Assembly (NCBI GenBank): GCA_014843695.1
Contig: CM026404.1
Span: 89,818,816 to 89,882,815 of the forward strand
DNA from: Archivesica marissinica
Taxonomy: Eukaryota; Mollusca; Bivalvia; Venerida; Vesicomyidae
DNA: 64,000 bases
Reading direction: 5' to 3'
The notes below the pieces were generated by a model that was not told the DNA's origin, ran no database searches, and was given only the letters and a program-made list of their open reading frames with translations. Numbering within the stretch: position 1 is the stretch's first letter; each line of letters begins with the position of its first letter. The position numbers and the translations under genes were made by a program. Of the stretch, positions 34,681-45,700 are shown one piece after another.

Positions 34681-35275
34681 TGGCGAGTCACCAGGCATCC
34701 GGGGTATTCCTCCACCAACAATAGCTGGAGAGTCACCATACATCCGGGGTCTTCCTGCACCAACAATAGCTGGAGAGTCACCATACATCCGGGTCTTCCT
34801 TCACCAATAATAGCTGGAGAGTCACCATACATCCGGGTCTTCCTCCACCAATACTAGCTTGAGAGTCGCCATACATCCGGGTCTTCCTCCACCAATAATA
34901 GCTGGAGAGTCACCATACATCCGGGTCTTCCTCCACCAATAATAGCTGGAGAGTCACCATACATCCGGGTCTTCCTCCACCAATAACAGCTGGAGAGTCA
35001 CCATACATCCGGGTCTTCCTCCACCAATAATAGCTGGAGAGTCACCATACATCCGGGTCTTCCTCCACCAATAATAGCTGGAGAGTCACCATACATCCGG
35101 GTCTTCCTCCACCAATAATAGCTGGATAATCACCATACATCCGGGTCTTCCTCCACCAATAATAGCTGGAGAGTCACCATACATCCGGGTCTTCCTCCAC
35201 CAATAATAGCTGGAGAGTCGCCATACATCCGGGTCTTCCTCCACCAATAATAGCTGGAGAGTCGCCATAATAGTA
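34668..35275. repeat. 44-bp minisatellite, about 14 units
   Basis: Unit CATCCGGGTCTTCCTCCACC plus AATAATAGCTGGAGAGTCACCATA. First copies (34640-34790) are the most diverged and blend into SINE-D copy 2. Confidence 0.92.
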
Positions 35276-35380
35276 TGAACTAAGCTGTTGGTGCGACTTT
35301 AAGCCACAAACACATACTAATAAACCAACTAGAGCTTACATGTAGGTCATACGTCTACCATAGTTGTTATTGGTTCCCAG

Positions 35381-35618
35381 AGTGGAAGTCGTGATAACGC
35401 AGTGGATGCGCGTTCGCTTCAGGTGCGAACGTTCCGGAGTTCGAGCCCCGCTGGAGCCGTTACGAGTGTACCCTTAGGCAAGGCATTTAATTTCCACGTT
35501 GCCTCTTCTCTCTCCCTCGTGGCGATGGATCACACCAGGAATGAGGTCTCGAGAGTGATTAATATAAGTTAAAAGAACTTGTTTCGCAATCGAGCTAAAA
35601 TAAATTTGTATAAACTAA
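35381..35618 (+). mobile_element. SINE-C copy 4
   Basis: Complete: GTCGTGATAACGCAGTGG head, GGAGTTCGAGCCCC B box, GCAATCGAGCTAAAATAAA tail. Confidence 0.85.
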
Positions 35619-35624
35619 AGTTAC

Positions 35625-35745
35625 CAGGTGTCATTTTGAGCAGTATTTCAGGACAGGGTGGGCGTCCTGGTAGAACCACCGACTTTCCACAATATAACTT
35701 CCTCGTGTGACATAATTCGACACGCCAGTTGGATGGATTTAGACA
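35625..35745 (+). mobile_element. SINE-D repeat, copy 3, partial
   Basis: GAGCAGTATTTCAGGACAGG, GGTAGAACCACCGAC and TAATTCGACACGCC align to copy 1 with substitutions. The 44-bp-unit part is absent. Confidence 0.5.
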
Positions 35746-38069
35746 TACATGTACAGCGATGAGCGGCAAGTCATTTGCAGTCGACGACCATAACCAACTC
35801 TGCCATGAATGCCCCCGGTGGGTCAGGTGTACTGTCTACCAACTTGTGGAGGATTGCAACACAGTATGTGGGGTTCTCTCTATTTATTTTCCGTTTATGT
35901 CAAACGCCATGCTGGAATCGAGAGTAGACGTGGTTCTAGGGTTTCACAATAGCTTACGTCAGTTGTTTAGATAACCAATTCAACGGCCATTTTGTTTGCT
36001 AACTCTAAGCTGAAATTGATGGTGTTTCGTGGAATAGGCCCACGGCCAGCACCGAGCCAATCAGGATATATCTATATTCCCGGTAAAATACAAAACAAAC
36101 ACAGACATTCTTGAAGATCTTTATTAAGCAGATTGTAAAACATTGATAGATTATGTAAGTTGATTAAAGAAACACACACAAAAAATCAATAAAATAATCC
36201 AAAAAAAAATCTTAAATAATTATTTGGTATGGTACGACAATTAAAGCTGCTTAAACCCCCTTTTTTCATTAACCTAAAAGGGCATAGATAGTAACCTACG
36301 TCACTGCGGCGTAAATGGAAGTTTCACACATGAAATACTGTATTTAATTGAAGAGTTGTAACTGAATATGTTATTAATACACTGACAGATGTTAGTGTGT
36401 TGGACTCTTCATCACAAAAGTGTTTACCATATTGAAGACCACAAGTGTCTAATTAATTTTCTCGCTGACACAAAAACTGACAAAAATCTAGGCGAAAATT
36501 TAATTAAAGAATGAGAGATGCTACTTTGGACAAAAGACAATTTGATTTAACCGTGAATGAAAAATGATACTACTTTATGGTGATGTAATATACGGCGCCA
36601 AGTTTACAGAACAGTTTTCGACCTGCGAAAATATACGTAATCTTTCTGAAACTTTACGCTAAATTATTACGTCAATGCCAGAGCAGTTTATTTCATGAAT
36701 ATTTGAATACAGAACGTGCACGTATTGTTGGAATAGGTACATTTGACATTTACTTTCACCTTGCTATTTACGCTGTTCCGTGACTCGCATTTCAAATAGC
36801 CGAGCCAGCGACTTTGTATTGAAAGACGCACTACCACGGACAGTAACACTCACAAGATTTTGAATATATGTCAGAAGCGAACATTAATTTTGACCTTGCT
36901 GTTTGAGTAAAATCACCAGCAATTTATAGCAAATATAGGGAAACAAGATGTTGCAAGATGAAAACTAATATTACCTAGGAAATGCAAACAAAACGGCTTC
37001 CCCCCCAAGTTAAAGCTAACAAAGGCGAAACTGAATTAGTACAATACTGGTATGTTATCTTGAACAAACTAATAAAGATTAAGGAACGTGATTACATTCC
37101 TGACCATTTCATACAACAGTTCCGACCAGCGGTACATTTTCCTATTGAAAATACTTTGTATGAAATTATCGATAGATGTAAACGAACCCTTCAATTCAAC
37201 TAAGCACCACATTTTAAAAACAATGTCCGCAATTGACTTCGTAACGTGTAAAATGCCATGTTACGCGTTCGTAAGTAACCTACTTTTAATCTATATGGAA
37301 CTATAATTTCTAAGCAGAATACAAATCGTCACACAGCAGGCGGTCCAGCCAACCTGTCATGTTGTACGAACATATTTTACAAAGAAAATTTTAAAAACCC
37401 ACCCAAAACAGCAATTTCTATTTCGTATTTGATTGACTGTATGAAATGATAATTTCTAAGTGAATAGCTCATCACGTAACAAGTAGCCCAGCTGTCCTGT
37501 TATGTTTTACAAGCATACTCTACAAAGTACTATACCAAAACAACGAACTCGGACAATGCAATATTGCATGCAATAAATGTCAATGCCGGAATGGGCGATC
37601 TATAATACCAGCTTACACCTGGGGATTTATTCCCCGACACCAGACTATTCTAACCAGATATATAAACCGAGTACCAGTACATACCCGAGGTTACCAATGC
37701 CAGAGAATCGTTTCACGAAAATTAGTGGTGCTTATAATGGACATTAAAGCTAGAAATGTTCGCAAACGTTCACTAACCAGCAGTTAATATAACTTAATAT
37801 ACAACTTTGCGAAATCAAACGCTTTACATATGTTTTAGGTATTTTTCAAAAATCCCTTTCATTTGCATATTTTCATTTTTGTCCAAGTTGTAGCGTCTCT
37901 CTACTTTATGTCGAAAATAAATACATCAAAACATAAATGACAAAACAGAAACAGTGAAGATTATATATAAATTTGTAAAAACCAACAACATGCTCGGATA
38001 AACGACTCGTGTAAATGACCCGCATATACACATTGCGTTATTGAAAATGTCAAAAATAACCGTTTCTAA
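35746..38069. other. Long AT-rich gene-free stretch
   Basis: I see no domain-bearing frame, SINE or array. A 73-codon frame at 36982-37203 starts MQTKRLPPQVKANKGETE but has no recognisable domain or splice context. Confidence 0.35.
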
Positions 38070-38078
38070 GCACACACA

Positions 38079-38109
<31 letters not shown>

Positions 38110-38112
38110 TCA

Positions 38113-38160
<48 letters not shown>

Positions 38161-38170
38161 CACACACTCA

Positions 38171-38202
<32 letters not shown>

Positions 38203-38205
38203 CAC
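38070..38205. repeat. (CACG)n / (CA)n microsatellite
   Basis: Mostly CACG tetranucleotides interrupted by CACACACTCACG. Confidence 0.95.
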
Positions 38206-38623
38206 TAATTATACAGTATTAGATACATGTGTGTCTGACATCGCAATACATTGCATGCAGTGGACAATCAAGAAAACGTTTTATTTCTGAACCAGCAGAA
38301 ATAAAAGATGTCGACAAAGACAAAAACACAAATCCATCAGAATTCCGGAAGTTGGAAGTTCTTGCAAATATTGGAAATATTAATGAAAACAAAACAAACA
38401 ATAGTGACACGCAAAATAAACATAACGACAAAATACGGGGTATATTTATAAAGCTACTAAATATTAAATTGGCTACCAGCGCCAACAATTTACTTTTGCT
38501 AAACTCAAATAAGACATCTAGCTATACAAAAGCAAACATGTAAAGTTATTTACAGTAGTCACAATCTACCATCTAGCTGCAGGATTGCATGTACAGTACA
38601 ATAAGTACATTAATACTTATTTA

Positions 38624-39052
38624 CATGTCGCTCTGTACAGGGAATAACGCACCAATCAGCATGCCGCTCTGTACAGGGAATAACGCACCAATCAGCATGT
38701 CGCTCTGTACAGGGGATAACGCACCAATCAGCATGCCGCTCTGTACAGGGAATAACACACCAATCAGCATGTCGCTCTGTACAGGGGATAACGCACCAAT
38801 CAGCATGCCGCTCTGTACAGGGAATAGCACACCAATCAGCATGTCGCTCTGTACAGGGAATAACGCACCAATCAGCATGCCGCTCTGTACAGGGAATAAC
38901 ACACCAATCAGCATACCGCTATGTACAGGGAATAACGCACCAATCAGCATGCCACTCTGTACAGGGAATAACGCACCAATCAACATGTCACTCTGTACTC
39001 TGTACAAGGAATAACACACCAATCAACATGTCACTCTGTACTCTGCACAAGG
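38624..39052. repeat. 36-bp minisatellite, about 12 units
   Basis: Unit ATGCCGCTCTGTACAGGGAA plus TAACGCACCAATCAGC, with alternating ATGCCG and ATGTCG variants. Frames stay open on both strands because 36 is divisible by 3. Confidence 0.93.
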
Positions 39053-39810
39053 AATAACATCGACATTCTCTTACTGTTTTATATAGACTCCTGCAAAGGC
39101 ACACTCAAATTAAGCACTTAATTTATAATATACATGTAACAAAACTTTAACACTGATTAATAATCCTGGATTGTTCTTTATGTATGCAATAGACAACATG
39201 ACATTGTCAATAAACACCATTGCGTCCTGCGCATGCGTATAACCTTCATGAACCAGCATGAACACATTCTTAATAGAAATAACCTAATCAGGTTTGAAGC
39301 ACGGTCCGCCAAAAGTCACTCACTGTTGATGGGTTATGCAATGAAGATGATAGCGATGTCTATAAACAGTGTGGATGTGTTTACCATGTCCCGCCAGCGG
39401 GACAAGATGAAACCAGTTCACTATACGAAGTTGTAGTCTGTTCACTAGTTCCCGGCCCGCACGAATCAGCAGAGATGCTCCAGAATGGTGAAATGGCAAT
39501 ATGCCATACATTAACAAGGATGTAAGTAACACTTACACAAAAGCCTACTGGGTTGTTTTATAAGATTTGGGGGCTTGGGTCCCTGAAAATATAGAAAATA
39601 ACATAAATTAGAGCTTATTCAAACCGACGGGAAGAATGACACGAAATCAACAGATAAACTAAATGTCAAAGTTCGAGTTGTTTTTCAAAATACAGTCTAC
39701 TCAATTATGTATGCATACTGTAGTTACTGTGATTATAAGTGAATAGTTTATATAAATATTGCTCAACACCCCCTTTGTATCTTTCTGTAGAATGCGTTGC
39801 ACACGGAGAC

Positions 39811-39892
39811 ATTCTAATGAGCAGATGCTTAGAAATAGAGGACATTTGTGTTTACTAATGTCCTCTATTTCTAAGCATCTGCTCATTAGAAT
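39811..39892. repeat. Perfect 35-bp inverted repeat with 12-nt loop
   Basis: Arm 39811-39845 (ATTCTAATGAGCAGATGCTT...) is the exact reverse complement of 39858-39892, with loop TTGTGTTTACTA between. It sits at the 5' junction of SINE-C copy 5. Confidence 0.95.
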
Positions 39893-39907
39893 ATCGTAGG
39901 AATGTAG

Positions 39908-40145
39908 GAAGTCGTGGTAGCGCAGTGGATGAGATGAGCGTTCGCTTCAGGTGCGAAAGGTCCGGAGTTCGAGCCCCGCTGAAGCCGTTACGATTGTGTC
40001 CTTAGGCAAGGCATTTAAATTCCACTTTGCCCCTTCTCTCTCCTTCATGGCGATGAATTCCATCAGGAATGAGGTCTCGAGAGTGATTAATATAAGTTGA
40101 AAGAACTTGTTTCGCAATCGAGCTAAAATAAATTTGTATAAACTA
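39908..40145 (+). mobile_element. SINE-C copy 5 with displaced target duplication
   Basis: GTCGTGGTAGCGCAGTGG head to AATAAATTTGTATAAACTA. ATTTGTGTTTACTA directly follows the 3' end (40146-40159). Its partner is at 39844-39857, 50 bp before the 5' end, with the right hairpin arm in between. Confidence 0.85.
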
Positions 40146-40542
40146 ATTTGTGTTTACTAGTGTAAGATTGGAATTCATCGAGTGATAAACAGATAGTTCC
40201 AGCATAATTTTCAAGTTAGTTTCTGTTTGCTGTCAAAATTAAAAACAATAGACAAAACACATTTAAACATATTACTAACGTCATACTCCTGTTTAGAATG
40301 ATTGTCTCAGTTTCAAAAACAGTGTTATCATGTAATAATTTGTACTTCTTACAAAACCAGTATGTAATCCATTTTCGTTTTGTATACAATATACTGTACA
40401 CTATGAACGAATAAATTTGTTTATGTCAAAACGACAAGTATTTCAGTATTGAATCAACCATTGTGATCAGTTGTTAACATTTTTAATGTACTTGAAAATA
40501 TAGAATGTTATTTAGACTAGGCTAGCTTTCGTTTTCGGTTGG

Positions 40543-40976
40543 CTCTCGAGCTTAGTTTCACAAAGCTCTCGAGCTTAGTTTCACAGAGCTCTCGATCTTA
40601 GTTTCACAGAGCTCTCGAGCTTAGTTTCACAGAGCTTTCGAGCTTAGTTTCACAGAGCTCTCGAGCTTAGTGTCACAGAGCTCTCGAGCTTAGTTTCACA
40701 GAGCTCTCGAGCTTAGTTTCACAGTCTCGAGCTTAGTTTCACATAGCTCTCGAGCTTAGTGTCACAGAGCTCTCGAGCTTAGTTTCACATAGCTCTCGAG
40801 CTTAGTTTCACATAGCTCTCGAGCTTAGTTTCACAGAGCTCTCGAGCTTAGTTTCACAGAGCTCTCGAGCTTAGTTTCACATAGCTCTCGAGCTTAGTGT
40901 CACAGAGCTCTCGAGCTTAGTTTCACAGAGCTCTCGAGCTTAGTTTCACAGAGCTCTCGAGCTTAGTTTCACAGAA
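40543..40976. repeat. 23-bp minisatellite downstream of the NPAS4-like stop codon
   Basis: Unit GAGCTCTCGAGCTTAGTTTC plus ACA, about 19 copies. Each unit carries overlapping GAGCTC and CTCGAG palindromes. It lies about 130 bp past the stop codon on the gene's strand, so it is probably in the 3' UTR. Confidence 0.93.
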
Positions 40977-41108
40977 ACAAGTCATGATTATAATAGTAAT
41001 GAATGTTATGTGCATAGATCACTTTCAACTTTGTTTCTTTAAAATTGCTTGCATAATAACTGCGACACTTGTATACAATATAAGTGCTTCTGAACAGGAA
41101 TTTGACTT

Positions 41109-42723
41109 TTAAGGTGCAGTGAGCAATATCTTGTTCTTACCACATGGTTCCCAAGATTGCTGCAGGAGTTTCTTTAGATGATACAGTTCACTCTCCTTGG
41201 TAAATGGCTCTAGATCGCAAGGAGTACTCTCGATAGTATCGACCAGCGACATATCAAGAGGCACGCTGATTGGTTCCAATAACCAACTGTCTGATTCCAG
41301 GATATCATCTCGACCGTCATATCCAGGCGATGAGCCGGGACTCATGTCGGTGTACCTCCGATCCAGTGAGTGTTGTTGTTTAAGGCAAGAGTTTGAGCCG
41401 AATGTTGATGAAATAGGCGATGATTCAGTCACACTACATGTATATGATCTTGGAGAGGCAGCAGGTGAAATGGAGTCGGTGGAGTATGTTGGGGACATCA
41501 TGTTGGCATCCGGACCAGCGGTATCAACAAGTCCCAACAACTCTTCAAGATCAGTACATTCTTCCATAGTGAGTTCTTCCTTGATGTTGCAGACAGGTTG
41601 CAACAATGGCTGCCTGAGTACAGATGAGGACTTTGACATCATGAGAAGTTGGTGTGGTGTTGAGATGAGTGATTGGTTGAGATGTTCATCAGTTGTGACT
41701 TGTACTGCTGGTTCAGGAGAAAGCGGCTCAACTTTGATGTCAAAACTAGTCTCCATTTGCTGTGCTGGTTGCAGGTCATCAAAGAATGAGTCAACGAATA
41801 TAGCATCGATGATTGGCAAGTTTTTCTTCTTGTTAGGTGGTACGCAATTTGCTTGCTTTACGACTGGGGTTTCTGAGATTGTCTGAGTCTGTTTCAGCTC
41901 CTTTAGTCTGCTCATGACATATGTTGTCAGCTGTTTGATTTCTTGTGTTTCTTGTTTCATCTCAGTCGTGGTGACCCCCTGTGGCTTTGGAGAGTTGGCT
42001 GGTGATTGGTCTGGAGTAAGATAACAATCCGGAATTGTAATTTCGGGTACGACCTGTTCCAGTGTACAGGTTGGTGCTAGTTTCTGGACAACAGCTGGGG
42101 CTCCAACAAGCATCGCTTTCTTTTGTCTGATGGCTTGTACAGGACATATGACAGCAGATTGGTACATCGCGGGTAGGGTTTCACCGCCGTAAACGTCGAC
42201 ACCATTACCAGAGGTCCGTACGTCACCCACACCCTGGTTATTTCTGAATACATTCACATTCATGACATAGTTGGTCTGGTCAGAATTTGTGAAGTCATGG
42301 AAACCTACATCTGGATTATCGTCTGCAATCACCCTCGCTATTTTGCTAGGTTTACATGAAGATATGAAGTTTTCTTGTAGTTTTCGTTTCAAAGCTTTGA
42401 TGGTACTCGTGTGACCATGTTGTGGTTGCTGAGCAAGTTCCTCAACCCCAGGCATTCCATACTGGTGCGTCTGCTGCGGATACTCGCTTTGACTCGAATG
42501 AGGATCTCCATACTGGAATCTTGACTGATCACCATAGTAAGCTTGCTGTGGGTTTGGATGTTGTATAAATGCTGATTGAGCCTGGTTGCGACCTAATACA
42601 TCTTGATCAACCGCTTGTTGGTAGTTGTGGAAATGATGTCCACCGAAGAACATATCAGGTGCTCTAGAGGCATACAAAGCAAATAACTGGCCCTGGATCT
42701 TGAACTGTTTTGCTTCTTCTTCA
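41109..42723 (-). CDS. NPAS4: NPAS4-like terminal exon (C-terminal activation region)
   Basis: The acceptor TTGTAG precedes the exon. Its first base completes a Ser codon, then [20 protein letters not shown] continues the post-PAS-B helix. The Gln/His/Tyr-rich part ([19 protein letters not shown]) is followed by a basic patch ([12 protein letters not shown]). Three acidic-hydrophobic motifs then occur: [31 protein letters not shown], and [17 protein letters not shown] near the end. These resemble activation motifs of NPAS4; exact function is inference. The stop is at 41109-41111. Opposite-strand frames here are shadows. Confidence 0.9.
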
Positions 42724-45700
42724 CTACAAGTACAATAAATGCAAATATAAACGCTGCATGTTTTAATTGCTTAGTACATTTATAATAATATTTTACAGTA
42801 GATGTTGTGTGCTATGTAATTTCATTTTAATGTTTTGTCAACGAGAAATAATTCAAGGATTCTAATTTTGTCTTAAATGAATAACGTTTTAAGGGAAAAC
42901 AGATGGATCATTGTTTCTATATTTCAACTTTTTCTCTCACCTGACAACTTGATTAATGCAGACGATCACTGGGTCGTCATTGTTGGAAACGAGCGCTTGT
43001 CTAACATGCATCACTGTGTTGACCCAGATGACTTCATTCGTCTGTGTGAGCATGCGCACCGTCATCATACATCCCATTTCGTGGCGAGATTTTATCACTG
43101 TAAACAGATGGGTGTGAAATACGTAAACGGAAATACAACATAGCATGATAAATGAACCTGAAAGTAGTCGTGTATTTGTGTATTCAAATGTAGACATTAG
43201 TCCATTTATATTATAACAAGACATCATAATATAATTATATTTAGTATTTTGAATAGACTCTTCTATCCAATGGAGAACCAGAGAGCTATAAATACTATTT
43301 GTATTTTATTTAGTTTACAATAAGTGTTAATCAATCGTGATTAGTTTTTATTTCTTCATGTGGGAGGAAACCAGAGTACCCGGAGAAAATCCACCCATCC
43401 GATATGGCAACCATCGTACTATCTCACGTACTTCCCAGACGTAGGATCGAACACTGTTTGCATTGGTAACAAGCAAGCGTGCTAACTACTGCGCTAACCT
43501 AACAGCCACTATATAATACTGTTATATATACGTTTCTGTGAGAACAAACTAGTCTAGCCCATTCTGTTGAAATTACGAATTTTGATATATGTTAATTTTG
43601 ATTAATATTTTAAATACTTACGTTGCATATGCTTGGCCCTGGCTTCTGTAAGGTCTTCTGGATGCAGCATCGAGTACCAAGATTTCTTTTCGATCTGTTC
43701 ATTAGTAATACCAAGGTGAAACTCTCCACTGGAAAAAGAGAGCAACATATGTTATAAGCAAATGACGCACACATACTTCATTCTCTTAACCACATAGCAT
43801 TATTTGCACTGTTTGTTTGTCTTGTGTCGTTGCTTCCTTGTGTTTGCTTGGTCAGACAGACATAAATGTTAAAGGTCTTAAAGGTATGAGTGTATTCTAT
43901 TGTTATATGCTCTTTCGTTTACATATTAATTTATGATTCAATGAAGGACATGTCAAGTTTGTGCACATTGTAGTTGTAACATACGCTACAGTGATTTCAA
44001 TGAAGGAGATGTGATGTTTTTGTAGTTGCAGTTTGTGTTACAGTTATTTCAATGATGGATATATCAAGCTTGTGTAGTTGTAACTTACGTTTCCGTGATT
44101 TCAATGAAGGACATGTCCAGTTTGTGTACACTCCGAAAGATGACAGTGTTGTTCTGTATGAGACTCTCCTTTACATCCGGTGTAATCAGCGGTGTGCACA
44201 ATGCCATGAACACGTGCTGCTCGGCAACACCAGCTTCCTTCTGGCTGACTGGTACAAAATGTCCCTTCACGTGCATAACCTATTTTAAACGTATATAAGA
44301 AGATCCATGAAGGTACAGCACATGTATAATTTGTATCGGTATAATTTTAGGCATTTTATCTTGTCAGCTTATATATAAACTCTATCATAGATTTCAGCTA
44401 TATCGTCTGCTGTATTTGTTGTGCTGTATACTACAAGTCTATAGTATCGTGTAGTCCTTCATTCTGAAGGTTTTGTAGGAATAATATATTTTAGTGCAGT
44501 GTTTTGACGTAGGGCACTGTCCAGTGCTTTGACGTATGACACTGTGCAGTGCTTTGACGTAGGGCATTGTGCTTTGATGTAGGGTATTGTGTATAGTGCT
44601 TTGACGTATGGTATCGTGCAGTGTTTTGACGTATGGTATTGTGCAGTGTTTTGACATATGGTATTGTGCAGTGTTTTGACGTATGGTATTGTGCAGTGAT
44701 TTGACGTATGATATTGTGCAGTGATTTGACGTATGGTATTGTGCAGTGATTTGACGTATGGTATTGTGCAGTGATTTGACGTATGGTATTGTGCAGTGTT
44801 TTGACGTATGGTATTGTGCAGTGCTTTGTTTTCCAATAGCTATACGTGTACACTGTGTTACTATATTCTAAAGGAATAGTAATGTTATGACTTGTGGTAC
44901 AATATCGTTAATGTAATCGCGAGTATGGCATAGTTTATACACATTTATTTGAGCTAGATTGCGAAACAAGTTCTTACAACCTCATTTCTGATGGAATCCA
45001 TCGCCACGAGGGAGAGAGGAGGAGAGGCAACGTGGAGTATGACATAGTACAGTGTATGGCTATGAATCCATCGCCACGAGGGAGAGAGGAGAGGCAACGT
45101 GGAGTATGACATAGTACAGTGTATGGCTATGAATCCATCGCCACGAGGGAGAGAGGAGAGGCAACGTGGAGTATGACATAGTACAGTGTATGGCTATGAA
45201 TCCATCGCCACGAGGGAGAGAGGAGAGGCAACGTGGAGTATGACATAGTACAGTGTATGGCTATGAATCCATCCACGAGGGAGAGAGGAGATCAACGTGG
45301 AGTATGACAAGTACGTGTATGGCTATGAATCCATCGCCACGAGGGGGAGGAGAGGCAACGTGGAGTATGACATAGTACAGTGTAGGCTATAATCCATCGC
45401 CACGAGGGAGAGAGGAGAGGCAACGTGGAGTATGACATAGTACAGTGTATGGCTATGAATCCATCGCCACGAGGGAGAGAGGAGAGGCAACGTGGAGTAT
45501 GACATAGTACAGTGTATGGCTATGTATCCATCGCCACGAGGGAGAGAGGAGAGGCAACGTGGAGTATGACATAGTACAGTGTATGGCATAGTACAGTGTA
45601 TGGCTATGTACAGTGTATGGCATAGTACAGTGTATGGCATAGTACAGTGTATGGCTATGTACAGTGTATGGCTATGTACAGTGTATGGCTATGTACAGTG

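Noticed and set aside
36982..37203. 73-codon frame as a small gene
   Set aside because: No recognisable domain, splice sites or homologous context; length is within chance for this composition.
39811..39892. microRNA precursor
   Set aside because: Arms are perfectly complementary with no bulges, and the structure is explained by the SINE insertion junction.
41197..41886. 229-codon plus-strand frame
   Set aside because: Antisense shadow of the NPAS4-like terminal exon, which has phase and family support.
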